Positions 8,510-16,517 of a stretch of DNA of 41,815 nucleotides are shown here, piece after piece (within the stretch, counting starts at the first letter, position 1; each line of letters opens with the position of its first letter). The stretch comes from JAYGED01 sp046582565 (GTDB taxonomy: Bacteria > Pseudomonadota > Alphaproteobacteria > JAAXGF01), in NCBI GenBank assembly GCA_046582565.1, contig JAYGED010000139.1:1-41815 (forward strand). Direction: 5' to 3'. The position numbers and the translations under genes were made by a program. The notes beneath the pieces are model-generated. The model saw nothing but the letters and a program-made list of their open reading frames with translations, did not search any database and was not told where the DNA came from.

Positions 8510-8808
8510 GACTCCTCGGCCTCCGGCGGTGCTGGATACGCCATACGCTCGCTAAAGAGTTCAGATGCCGGATAGGTGCGGATGACCTCGTCTTTTACCG
8601 TGTCGCGCTCGGCGATGATCCAATAGGCGGTCGGCGCGTGATACCACCATTCGCGCACCACCCCCGCCGTGTTGTTCTCGAGAAACACATAATCGGCCCA
8701 TTCGGCGTTGCTCGATGTATGCGGCTCGGGATGCTCCACGACCTCGCCGCCATAGACGAATTCGGAGATGTTGCGCGGGCCGTTGAGCGGGCAATTCAAA
8801 ATCTTCAT
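8506..8808 (-). CDS. soxD: Sarcosine oxidase delta-like subunit (SoxD/MgdB family), zinc site altered
   Basis: This is a small 100-residue subunit with the family's N-terminal signature (ILNCPLNGPRNISEFVYGG) and later REWWYHAPTAYW. In the corynebacterial enzyme, as I recall it, zinc is held by Cys6, Cys9, one His and Cys63. Here Cys6 and the His survive, but the Cys9 position is Asn and the second-half Cys is missing (HAPTAYW has none). The gene would therefore encode a delta subunit without the canonical zinc site. It sits 15 bases after soxB and overlaps soxA by 4 bases. The partner and fold assignment is strong; the loss of zinc is inferred from an alignment by eye. Confidence 0.88.
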   Translation of the reverse strand: MKILNCPLNGPRNISEFVYGGEVVEHPEPHTSSNAEWADYVFLENNTAGVVREWWYHAPTAYWIIAERDTVKDEVIRTYPASELFSERMAYPAPPEAEES

Positions 8809-8823
8809 GTCAGTGTCCCACCT

Positions 8824-10065
8824 CTAATGCCCCACCGAGGCCGCGCCCTTTTCGCCGACCAGCTTGAATTCCTCGAACCGCTCAAGGCGGAACGGCTTGA
8901 TCAGATCGGGCACCTTGCCGGTGGCGATCAGCTCGGCCATGCGTTTGCCGACCACCGGGGTCGCCTTGAAGCCCCAGGTGCCCCAGCCGGAGTCGACGTA
9001 ATAGTTCTCGATCGGTGTGAGCCCCATGATCGGGCTGAAATCGGGTGTCATGTCGGTCATGCCGGCCCATTGGCGGAGCAGCTTGACCTCGGCCAGGAAG
9101 GGGAACAGCTCGAGCATATGGGCCATCAGCCCTTCCTTGAATTCGAGGCTCGATCGGGTCGAATACAGGGGGTAGGGGTCGGTCGCGCCGCCCATCACCA
9201 GCTCGCCGCGCGGGGTCTGTGAAATGTAGGTGTGCAGGCTGCCCGAGACGACGATGGCGTCGAGGATCGGCTTCAGGGGTTGCGACACGCAGGCCTGCAG
9301 CGGGATGGTGCGGATCGGCAGCTTGAAGCCGGCCAGCTTGGCGACCAGGGAGGACGAGCCGGCGACCATCTGCACCGCCCTGTTGCAATGAACCGTGCCG
9401 CGGTCGGTCTCCACGCCGATCAGCCGGCCGTTCTCCTGGAGAATTCCGGTGACCTTGGTTTGCTGGTGAATTTCAATGCCCTTACGGCTGGCCACCCCGC
9501 CGTAGCCCCAGGCCACCGCGTCATGGCGCGCGATCGAGCCCGGCGCGTGATGGAGCGCGCCGAGGATCGGATAGCGCACCTCGTCGGACAGATCGAGCTG
9601 CGGCACCAGACGGGCGAGATCATCCCGCATGACCAGCTCCGAATCGACGCCGAGATGCTTGTTGACCTCGGCGCGCCAACGCATGGTGCGGATCGCCGCA
9701 TCGGTGTGGGCCAGGGTAAAATGACCGCGCTCCGTATACATGATGTTGTAGTCGAATTCCTGGCTCAAATCCCGGTAGAGCTTGACTGACTCGTCGTAGA
9801 AATGGACCCCGTCGGGGGTCAGGTAATTGGAGCGGATGATTGCCGTGTTGCGGCCCGTGTTACCGCCGCCGATGTAGCCCTGCTCGATCACCGCGACGTT
9901 GGTGATGCCGTAGTCCCGGGCGAGATAATAGGCGGTCGCCAGGCCGTGCCCGCCGGCGCCGATGATGACCACGTCATAGTTCGATTTCAGCTCTCCTGGC
10001 GCGATGAAATGGCGCGGGGCGGGGTGCTTTTTCGAGAAGCCGTATTTCAGTAGGCCGAGCGGCAT
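8824..10065 (-). CDS. soxB: Sarcosine oxidase beta-like FAD/FMN subunit (SoxB/MgdA family)
   Basis: This is the 413-residue catalytic beta subunit of the DAO superfamily. An N-terminal FAD-binding motif (VVIIGAGGHGLATAYYLA, GxGxxG at residues 36-41) is followed by EQGYIGGGNTGRNT and IIRSNY. IARHDAVAWG places His181 where corynebacterial sarcosine oxidase beta carries the His that binds FMN covalently (His173 by my recollection). The C-terminus has the DAO motif NYYVDSGWGTWGFKATP. As first gene of the minus-strand operon it should be preceded by the operon promoter in the 10066-10297 gap. The protein should oxidise a secondary N-methyl amine and deliver electrons to oxygen or an acceptor. Confidence 0.93.
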   Translation of the reverse strand: MPLGLLKYGFSKKHPAPRHFIAPGELKSNYDVVIIGAGGHGLATAYYLARDYGITNVAVIEQGYIGGGNTGRNTAIIRSNYLTPDGVHFYDESVKLYRDLSQEFDYNIMYTERGHFTLAHTDAAIRTMRWRAEVNKHLGVDSELVMRDDLARLVPQLDLSDEVRYPILGALHHAPGSIARHDAVAWGYGGVASRKGIEIHQQTKVTGILQENGRLIGVETDRGTVHCNRAVQMVAGSSSLVAKLAGFKLPIRTIPLQACVSQPLKPILDAIVVSGSLHTYISQTPRGELVMGGATDPYPLYSTRSSLEFKEGLMAHMLELFPFLAEVKLLRQWAGMTDMTPDFSPIMGLTPIENYYVDSGWGTWGFKATPVVGKRMAELIATGKVPDLIKPFRLERFEEFKLVGEKGAASVGH

Positions 10066-10297
10066 AATATCGCCCTGAAAAACACATGAGAATAACTACG
10101 CGGGACAAGCCATGCGGGACAGGCCGGAGACCCTATAACAATGATTACCACAGGACAACAAACTTGCATCAGGTGACAGAATAATTAACGAAATTTTACG
10201 CTGCCGCATTCAATCTGGCTTCTATCCCTTGCTCGTCTTGCTGTGTACAAATTGAAGGCGAGACGTTTGGGCAAGGAAAACTAGAGGAAGCCGAGCC
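10066..10297. other. Divergent intergenic region between the sox operon and NAD-GDH
   Basis: This 232-bp AT-richer gap must hold promoters in both directions. It contains the direct repeat pair at 10100-10125 and TATAAC at about 10134. A purine-rich Shine-Dalgarno (AGAGGAAG) stands just ahead of the dehydrogenase ATG. I could not find a convincing consensus -35/-10 pair for either side. Confidence 0.5.
10100..10125. promoter_or_regulatory. Direct repeat pair, candidate operator
   Basis: GCGGGACAAGCC (10100-10111) and GCGGGACAGGCC (10114-10125) match at 11 of 12 positions, and their starts are 14 bp apart. A partial third copy (AGGACAA) lies near 10151. The pair is about 35-60 bp upstream of soxB, where an operator for the operon's own XRE-cupin regulator could sit. 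That function is a guess from position. Confidence 0.35.
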
Positions 10298-13200
10298 ATG
10301 CTGTCGCGCGCTCAAGAACATAAGATCGAAATTGTAGACGCCGTCGTCGCCCAGATACATGAGCGCATGGCGAAGAAGGACTGCGCCAATCTCGAGCGGT
10401 TCGTCCGGCAGTATTACAATGATGTAGCGCCGGAGGATCTCAGCCAAACCAATGCCGAGACGCTCTACGGCGAGACACTTTCCCTGTGGCGGTTTGCTCA
10501 GAAGCGTCGCGCGGGTGAACCGAAATTCAGAGTCTATAACCCGCGCCATGAGGATCACGGCTGGCAATCTACCCACACGGTCATCGAGATTATCAACGAT
10601 GACATGCCCTTTCTCGTCGATTCCGTAAGCGCTGGGCTCAACCGCCAGCAGCTCGGCGTCGGGGCGGGCAGCGCACTTACCGTGCATCTGTTGATTCACC
10701 CCATCCTGCGTATGCGTCGCGACAAGAGCGGCAATCTGCTCTCGGTGATTGCCGACGATGCGGCGCCGGTAAAGGACGAAATCTCTGAGTCCATCCTTCA
10801 TATCCAGGTCTCTCAACAGTCCTCGAAGAAGATTCTCGACCTCATTGTCGACAGCCTCAAACGGGTTCTTGCAGACGTTCGCGCCGCGGTCGACGACTGG
10901 CAGCCGACGATCGCCAAGGTCGATGAGATCATCGCGTCGATCAACAGTGATCCGCCGCCCCTGCCATCCGAAGAAGTCGAAGAATCCAAAGCCTTCCTGG
11001 CCTGGATTCGCGATGACAATTTCACCTTCCTGGGCTTTCGCGAATATCATCTCGAGCGCACCGATGAGGGTGACTATTTGCGCCTCGACGAAAAACCCGG
11101 CCTCGGGGTATTGCGCACCGTATTCCCTGAATCGCGGGAGCGCGCCAACATGCCCTTGTCGGCTTCGGTGAGCCGCTTCGCCCGCCGCAAACAGCTTCTC
11201 ATCATCACCAAGGCAAACACCCGTTCGACCGTGCATCGGCCGGTCTATATGGATTATATCGGCGTCAAGATGTTCGACAAACAGGGCCGCGTGATCGGTG
11301 AGAAGCGCTTCCTCGGGCTGTTCACCTCGGCGGCTTATAACCGCAACCCCCGTGATATCCCCATGCTTCGCGACAAGGTAACAACCGTTCTGGCGCACTC
11401 GCCCTTCCCCGAGGGCAGCCACAACGGCAAGGCGTTGCAGAATATTCTGGAGACCTACCCCCGCGACGAATTGTTCCAGACCGACGCGGAGGAGCTTTAC
11501 CAGATCAGCCACGGCATCCTGCATCTCGAAGAGCGTCAGCGAATTCGCCTGTTCCTCAGGCGCGACGATTACGCGCGGTTCTTTTCCTGCCTCATATATG
11601 TGCCGCGCGAGCGCTATAACACCGAGCTGCGCCGCCGTATGCAGGCGGTGCTTTTAAAATCGCTCGGCGGCACCTCGGCGGAATTCACCGTGCAGCTTTC
11701 CGAGGCGGTGATGGCGCGCATCCACTTCATCGTTCATACCCCTTCCGGAACCAAGATCGCGGTCAAGGAATCCGGCATGGCCGCCGGGCGTCGCAGCGAA
11801 GACAGCGACGCTATTGAAGAGCGTCTCGTCGAGGCCGCGCGGCTGTGGACCGACGACCTCAGACAAGCCTGTGTCGATCATTGGGGCGAGGCCGAAGGCC
11901 TGGCGCTCTACGAGCGGTACCAGGAAGGGTTTCCGTCGGGCTATCAAGATTTGTTCGGCGCCACCACGGCGGTCGGCGACATCGTAAAAATAGAGGAATT
12001 GACCGACGCTGGCGGTATCGCCATGAAGCTCTATGTGCGCATCGATGCGCCTGAAGGCATGCTTCATTTCAAGGTCTATAGCCCCGGCGACCCGGTGCCG
12101 TTGTCCGACATCCTGCCCATGCTCGAGAACATGGGACTCAAGGTGATCGAGGAAGACCCCTACCGGATCTCGCTTTTCGGCAAAGAGGAGGGGGTCTGGA
12201 TACATGATTTCAGCATGGTCAGCCGGGCCGGGCTCGCCTTTGACGCGGTCGGCGTGAAGGAGGCCTTCCAGGACTGCTTCGCGAAAGTCTGGTCGGGCGA
12301 TGTCGAGGACGACGGCTTCAACGGCTTGGTTGTCGCCGCCGGGTTGACCTGGCGGGAAGTGGTCGTGTTGCGCGCCTACTGCAAGTTCAGACTGCAGGTC
12401 TGGAGGGGATTCAGCCAGCCCTATATGGAAGAAACCCTGGCCCATCACTCGGATCTGACCAAGCGCTTGATCGACCTCTTCATGGCGCGCTTCGATCCGT
12501 CCCGGAATAAAGGCCGGGCGGCGGCGGTGAAAGACATCGATCAAGCCGTCTCCACTGCCATCGATGCCATCGAGAACCTCGATGAAGATCGAATTTTGCG
12601 CCGCTTCCACCTGCTCATCAAGTCGACGCTTCGAACCAATTTCTTTCAGACTGGAGATGACGGCGAACCCAAGTCCTATATCTCCTTCAAGCTCGATTCC
12701 CAAGCCATCGACGATTTGCCTCTGCCCCGGCCCTGGGTCGAAATTTTCATCTATTCGCCGCGCGTCGAAGCGGTGCATTTACGCGGCGGCAGCGTCGCCC
12801 GGGGCGGCTTGCGCTGGTCCGACCGGCGCGAGGATTTCCGCACCGAAGTGCTCGGGCTGATGAAAGCCCAGATGGTCAAGAACGCGGTCATCGTCCCGGT
12901 CGGCTCCAAGGGCGGGTTCGTGGTCAAGCAGCCGCCGGCTCAGGGCGGCCGGGAAGCGCTAATGGAAGAGGGCGTGGCCTGTTACAAGACGATGATCGGC
13001 GGCCTGCTCGAAATCACCGATAATCTGGTTAGCGGCGCCGTGGTCCCGCCGGCCGACGTGGTGCGCCATGACGGTGACGATCCCTATCTGGTGGTCGCCG
13101 CCGACAAGGGCACGGCGACGTTCTCCGATATTGCCAATGGGGTCGCCATAGAGCATGGCTTCTGGCTCGGCGACGCCTTCGCCAGCGGCGGCTCCGTCGG

Positions 13201-15193
13201 CTATGACCACAAGAAGATGGGCATCACCGCCCGGGGCGCGTGGGAATCGGTCAAGCGCCACTTCCGCGAACTCGGCATCGACTGCCAGACCACGGACTTC
13301 ACCTGCATCGGCATCGGCGATATGGCGGGCGACGTGTTCGGCAACGGCATGCTGCTGTCGAAGCATATCCGACTGATCGGCGCCTTCAATCACATGCATA
13401 TCTTTTTCGATCCCGACGCCGACACCGCCAAAGCCTATAAAGAGCGTCGCCGACTGTTTGAGCTGCCGCGCTCGAGCTGGACCGATTACAACGCCAAACT
13501 GATTTCCAAGGGCGGCGGCATCTATGAGCGAAGCGCCAAAAAGATCAAGGTGACGGCGCCCATGAAGTCTGTTCTCGGCATCGGGGGCGATCATGTGACG
13601 CCGAATGAATTGATCCGCGCCATGCTGCAGGCTGAGGTCGATCTGCTGTGGAACGGCGGCATCGGCACCTATGTCAAGGCGAGCAATGAGTCTCACGGCG
13701 AAGTCGGCGATCGTGCCAATGACGCGCTGCGCGTCGACGGCCGCGATCTGCGTTGCCGGGTCGTCGGTGAGGGCGGCAATCTGGGCCTGACCCAGGGCGG
13801 CCGTATCGAATATGCGCTGAACGGTGGCCATATCTATACGGACGCCATCGATAATTCGGCCGGCGTCGATTGCTCGGACCACGAGGTCAATATCAAGATC
13901 CTGCTCGGCGATGTCATGGAAAACGGCGACATGACCGCCAAGCAGCGCGTCCGCGTTTTAGCCGAGATGACCGACGAGGTCGGCGATCTGGTGCTGCTCG
14001 ACAACTACCGCCAGACCCAGGCGATCAACGTGGCGCTGGCTCAGGGCGTTAGGCTGCTTGAAGGTCAGGCCCGCCTGATGCGTGAACTCGAACGCGCCGG
14101 TGAGCTTAATCGCGCCATCGAAGGCTTGCCTGACGATGAAGTGCTGGATGAGCGCCAGAAGGCCGGTATCGGCCTGAGCGGCCCGGAATTTTCGGTGCTG
14201 TTCGCCTACAGCAAGATGACGCTGTATCAGACTCTGCTCGAGTCCGACCTGCCGGAGGATCCCTATCTCGCGCTCGATCTTGCGCGCTACTTCCCTGAAC
14301 CCATGCGCAAGCGCTTCGAGACGGCCATTCACCGTCACCAGCTGCGCCGCGAGATTATAGCAACCTCGGTCACCAACAGCATGGTCAATCGGGTCGGCGC
14401 CGCCTTCATCAGCCATTTTGCCGAGGAGCACGGCTTCGCTCCGAGCGAAACCGCCCGGGCCTACGCCATCACCCGCGATTGCTATGGCCTGAGATCCCTG
14501 TGGGCAGCTATCGAGGCCCTCGACAACAAGGTGCCGGCCAGTGTGCAGACCGCCATGCTGATCGACGTTGGCAGTCTAGTCGAACGCTGCACCCTGTGGT
14601 TCCTGCGCAACCGCCCGCAACCGATCGACATCACAGCCGCCATCGACATCTTCGCGCCGGGTATCGAGGTTCTGGCCGAGGACCTCAAATCTCTCGTCAG
14701 TCCGAGCCGAGCCGCCATCGTCAGCCAGGCGGCGGCGGAATATCGCGACCAGGGGGTGCCCAAGGCCCTGGCCGGCCAGGTCTGCAGCCTCGGCGTGCTG
14801 GTCTCGGCGCTGGACATCGTCGAGGCGGCGCGCACCAACAAGCTCGCTGTCGAGGCGGTGGCGGGGGTCTATTTCGAGCTGGGCGACCGTCTCGGTCTCG
14901 AATGGCTACGCAACAGCGCGCGTGGTTTTGCCGTCGAATCCCATTGGCAGCGTCAGGCGGTGGCCGCCATTATCGACGATCTCTATGGCGAGCAGCGCGT
15001 GCTCACCGGGGCGGTGCTAGCGGCCAAGGGGCGCACGGCGGTCTCAGGCGCCGTCGATAAATGGTTCGACGCCAACCAGTCCCGGGTCGCGCGAAATCAG
15101 CGTTTGATCGACGATCTGCGCAAGGCCGATATCCAGGATCTTGCCATGCTCACCGTCGCCAACCGGCAGATCCGTGTGCTCGCCGACGGCTGA
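10298..15193 (+). CDS. gdhB: NAD-specific glutamate dehydrogenase, large (about 180 kDa) type
   Basis: This enzyme oxidatively deaminates glutamate to 2-oxoglutarate and ammonium with NAD+, and is usually catabolic. At 1631 residues it belongs to the large bacterial GDH class found in Pseudomonas, Caulobacter and Streptomyces. The first ~700 residues contain the ACT-like regulatory region. The catalytic core runs from about 825 to 1250: GGLRWSDRREDFRTEV, MVKNAVIVPVGSKGGF with substrate lysines, AADKGTATFSDIAN, and the Rossmann motif GIGDMAGDVFGNG near residue 1005. The C-terminal ~400 residues form the helical region typical of this class. The ATG at 10298 follows AGAGGAAG. It is divergent from the sox operon. 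The symbol follows Pseudomonas usage. Confidence 0.96.
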   Translation: MLSRAQEHKIEIVDAVVAQIHERMAKKDCANLERFVRQYYNDVAPEDLSQTNAETLYGETLSLWRFAQKRRAGEPKFRVYNPRHEDHGWQSTHTVIEIINDDMPFLVDSVSAGLNRQQLGVGAGSALTVHLLIHPILRMRRDKSGNLLSVIADDAAPVKDEISESILHIQVSQQSSKKILDLIVDSLKRVLADVRAAVDDWQPTIAKVDEIIASINSDPPPLPSEEVEESKAFLAWIRDDNFTFLGFREYHLERTDEGDYLRLDEKPGLGVLRTVFPESRERANMPLSASVSRFARRKQLLIITKANTRSTVHRPVYMDYIGVKMFDKQGRVIGEKRFLGLFTSAAYNRNPRDIPMLRDKVTTVLAHSPFPEGSHNGKALQNILETYPRDELFQTDAEELYQISHGILHLEERQRIRLFLRRDDYARFFSCLIYVPRERYNTELRRRMQAVLLKSLGGTSAEFTVQLSEAVMARIHFIVHTPSGTKIAVKESGMAAGRRSEDSDAIEERLVEAARLWTDDLRQACVDHWGEAEGLALYERYQEGFPSGYQDLFGATTAVGDIVKIEELTDAGGIAMKLYVRIDAPEGMLHFKVYSPGDPVPLSDILPMLENMGLKVIEEDPYRISLFGKEEGVWIHDFSMVSRAGLAFDAVGVKEAFQDCFAKVWSGDVEDDGFNGLVVAAGLTWREVVVLRAYCKFRLQVWRGFSQPYMEETLAHHSDLTKRLIDLFMARFDPSRNKGRAAAVKDIDQAVSTAIDAIENLDEDRILRRFHLLIKSTLRTNFFQTGDDGEPKSYISFKLDSQAIDDLPLPRPWVEIFIYSPRVEAVHLRGGSVARGGLRWSDRREDFRTEVLGLMKAQMVKNAVIVPVGSKGGFVVKQPPAQGGREALMEEGVACYKTMIGGLLEITDNLVSGAVVPPADVVRHDGDDPYLVVAADKGTATFSDIANGVAIEHGFWLGDAFASGGSVGYDHKKMGITARGAWESVKRHFRELGIDCQTTDFTCIGIGDMAGDVFGNGMLLSKHIRLIGAFNHMHIFFDPDADTAKAYKERRRLFELPRSSWTDYNAKLISKGGGIYERSAKKIKVTAPMKSVLGIGGDHVTPNELIRAMLQAEVDLLWNGGIGTYVKASNESHGEVGDRANDALRVDGRDLRCRVVGEGGNLGLTQGGRIEYALNGGHIYTDAIDNSAGVDCSDHEVNIKILLGDVMENGDMTAKQRVRVLAEMTDEVGDLVLLDNYRQTQAINVALAQGVRLLEGQARLMRELERAGELNRAIEGLPDDEVLDERQKAGIGLSGPEFSVLFAYSKMTLYQTLLESDLPEDPYLALDLARYFPEPMRKRFETAIHRHQLRREIIATSVTNSMVNRVGAAFISHFAEEHGFAPSETARAYAITRDCYGLRSLWAAIEALDNKVPASVQTAMLIDVGSLVERCTLWFLRNRPQPIDITAAIDIFAPGIEVLAEDLKSLVSPSRAAIVSQAAAEYRDQGVPKALAGQVCSLGVLVSALDIVEAARTNKLAVEAVAGVYFELGDRLGLEWLRNSARGFAVESHWQRQAVAAIIDDLYGEQRVLTGAVLAAKGRTAVSGAVDKWFDANQSRVARNQRLIDDLRKADIQDLAMLTVANRQIRVLADG

Positions 15194-15219
15194 CGGCGCC
15201 CCATGATGAGTGCGGGGCG

Positions 15220-16488
15220 ATGAACGCGTCGCCGCGTCGCGCGCGGATTGCCTGGTGCCTGTTCGATTGGGCGAATTCACCCTTTCCCACGGTCATCATC
15301 ACCTTCGTCTTTTCCGCCTATTTCACCCAAGGCATCGTCGGCGATTCGGTGCTCGGCACGACCCTGTGGGGCAACGCCATGGCGGCGAGCGCCCTGGCCG
15401 TGGCCGTGCTCGGCCCTCTCTTTGGCGCCATTGCCGACGCCGGTGGGCGTCGCAAGCCCTGGCTGCTTGCCTGCACGACGGTCACTGTTCTCGGCGGGCT
15501 GGCCTTGTGGTTCGCCACGCCGCATCCATCGAGCACGCTCTGGGCGCTGGTCTGCGTCGCCCTGGCCAACGCCGGGTTTGAACTCGGCATGGTGTTCTAC
15601 AACGCCATGTTGCCGGGGATCGCCCAGCGGGGCCGCCTGGGCCGGCTTTCGGGTTGGGGCTGGGCCTTGGGCTACGGCGGCGGCCTGGCCTGTCTGGTCA
15701 TCGCCCTGTTCGGCTTCGTCCAGGCCGAGACGCCGCCCTTCGGTCTCGACCCCGCCAGCGCCGAGCCGGTTCGCGCCGTCGCCCCTCTGGCGGTGCTGTG
15801 GTTCGTGGTTTTCGGCTGGCCGCTCTTTGTGATGGTCCCCGACAATCCGCCGTCGCGCCTGAGCGCCGGTGCAGCGATCCGGAGCGGTGTTGCAAAACTC
15901 AAGCAGAGCCTGCGGAACATCCGCTCTCAGGGGCCGGTGCTGCGCTTCCTGATCGCCCGCATGTTTTTCATCGACGGGCTGAATACGGTGTTTGCCTTCG
16001 GCGGTATTTACGCCGCCGGGACCTTCGGCATGGACCTGCCCGCGGTCATCCTGTTCGGTATTGCGCTCAATGTCAGCGCCGGACTCGGGGCCTTCGCCTT
16101 CGCCTGGATCGACGATTGGATCGGTGCCAAGCGCACCCTGGTGATCTCTGTCAGCGGGCTGCTGCTGGGGGTAGCGGGCGGCGTGCTGGCGCCGTCCGAG
16201 CCCTGGTTTTGGGCCGCCGGGCTGGGGCTGGGTATTTTCATCGGGCCGACCCAGTCGGCGAGCCGTTCGATGATAGCGCGGCTCAGCCCGGCGGGCCGCG
16301 AGACCGAGATGTTCGGCCTGTTCGCCCTGTCGGGGCGGGCCACCGCCTTCGCCGGGCCGCTGCTGGTGGGCTGGGCGACCTTCGCCTTCGATAGCCAGCG
16401 CGCCGGCATGGCGACGATTCTCGGCTTCCTCGCCGTCGGTCTCTTTATTCTGCTGCCGCTCCGCGAGCCTGATACCAACCTGCCATGA
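15220..16488 (+). CDS. MFS transporter of the UMF1/Atg22-like family
   Basis: This is a 422-residue polytopic inner-membrane protein with about twelve hydrophobic segments. The N-terminus, ARIAWCLFDWANSPF followed by TVIITFVFSAYF, is characteristic of the UMF1/Atg22-like branch of the major facilitator superfamily. FGAIADAGGRRKPW matches the MFS loop 2-3 motif. The substrate is unknown; relatives are named after yeast vacuolar amino acid efflux. I chose the ATG at 15220, because the frame opens earlier only inside the dehydrogenase gene. It starts 26 bases after that gene, so the two may be co-transcribed. The 3' end forms one arm of a long hairpin shared with the next gene. Confidence 0.85.
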   Translation: MNASPRRARIAWCLFDWANSPFPTVIITFVFSAYFTQGIVGDSVLGTTLWGNAMAASALAVAVLGPLFGAIADAGGRRKPWLLACTTVTVLGGLALWFATPHPSSTLWALVCVALANAGFELGMVFYNAMLPGIAQRGRLGRLSGWGWALGYGGGLACLVIALFGFVQAETPPFGLDPASAEPVRAVAPLAVLWFVVFGWPLFVMVPDNPPSRLSAGAAIRSGVAKLKQSLRNIRSQGPVLRFLIARMFFIDGLNTVFAFGGIYAAGTFGMDLPAVILFGIALNVSAGLGAFAFAWIDDWIGAKRTLVISVSGLLLGVAGGVLAPSEPWFWAAGLGLGIFIGPTQSASRSMIARLSPAGRETEMFGLFALSGRATAFAGPLLVGWATFAFDSQRAGMATILGFLAVGLFILLPLREPDTNLP

Positions 16489-16517
16489 AATGGGTTCCTA
16501 TCATTGCAGGTTGGTAT
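16472..16517. terminator. Bidirectional hairpin between convergent genes
   Basis: ATACCAACCTGC (16472-16483) and GCAGGTTGGTAT (16506-16517) are a perfect 12-bp inverted repeat. After one mismatch, ATGA/TCAT extends the stem inward. The left arm lies inside the last codons of the MFS gene, and the right arm touches the stop codon of the opposing dioxygenase gene. There is no clear T-tract on either side. A shared terminator or RNA-stabilising structure is the simplest reading. Confidence 0.7.

Noticed and set aside
10196..11524. 442-codon minus-strand frame opposite the NAD-GDH start
   Set aside because: No recognisable domain, and it lies over the conserved N-terminal part of the dehydrogenase and its promoter region.
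12959..13882. 307-codon minus-strand frame within NAD-GDH
   Set aside because: It covers the catalytic core of the dehydrogenase in antisense. No family resemblance.
15061..15219. Upstream extension of the MFS gene into NAD-GDH
   Set aside because: The extra 53 residues are an out-of-frame reading of the dehydrogenase C-terminus, whereas the ATG at 15220 begins at the conserved transporter N-terminus.
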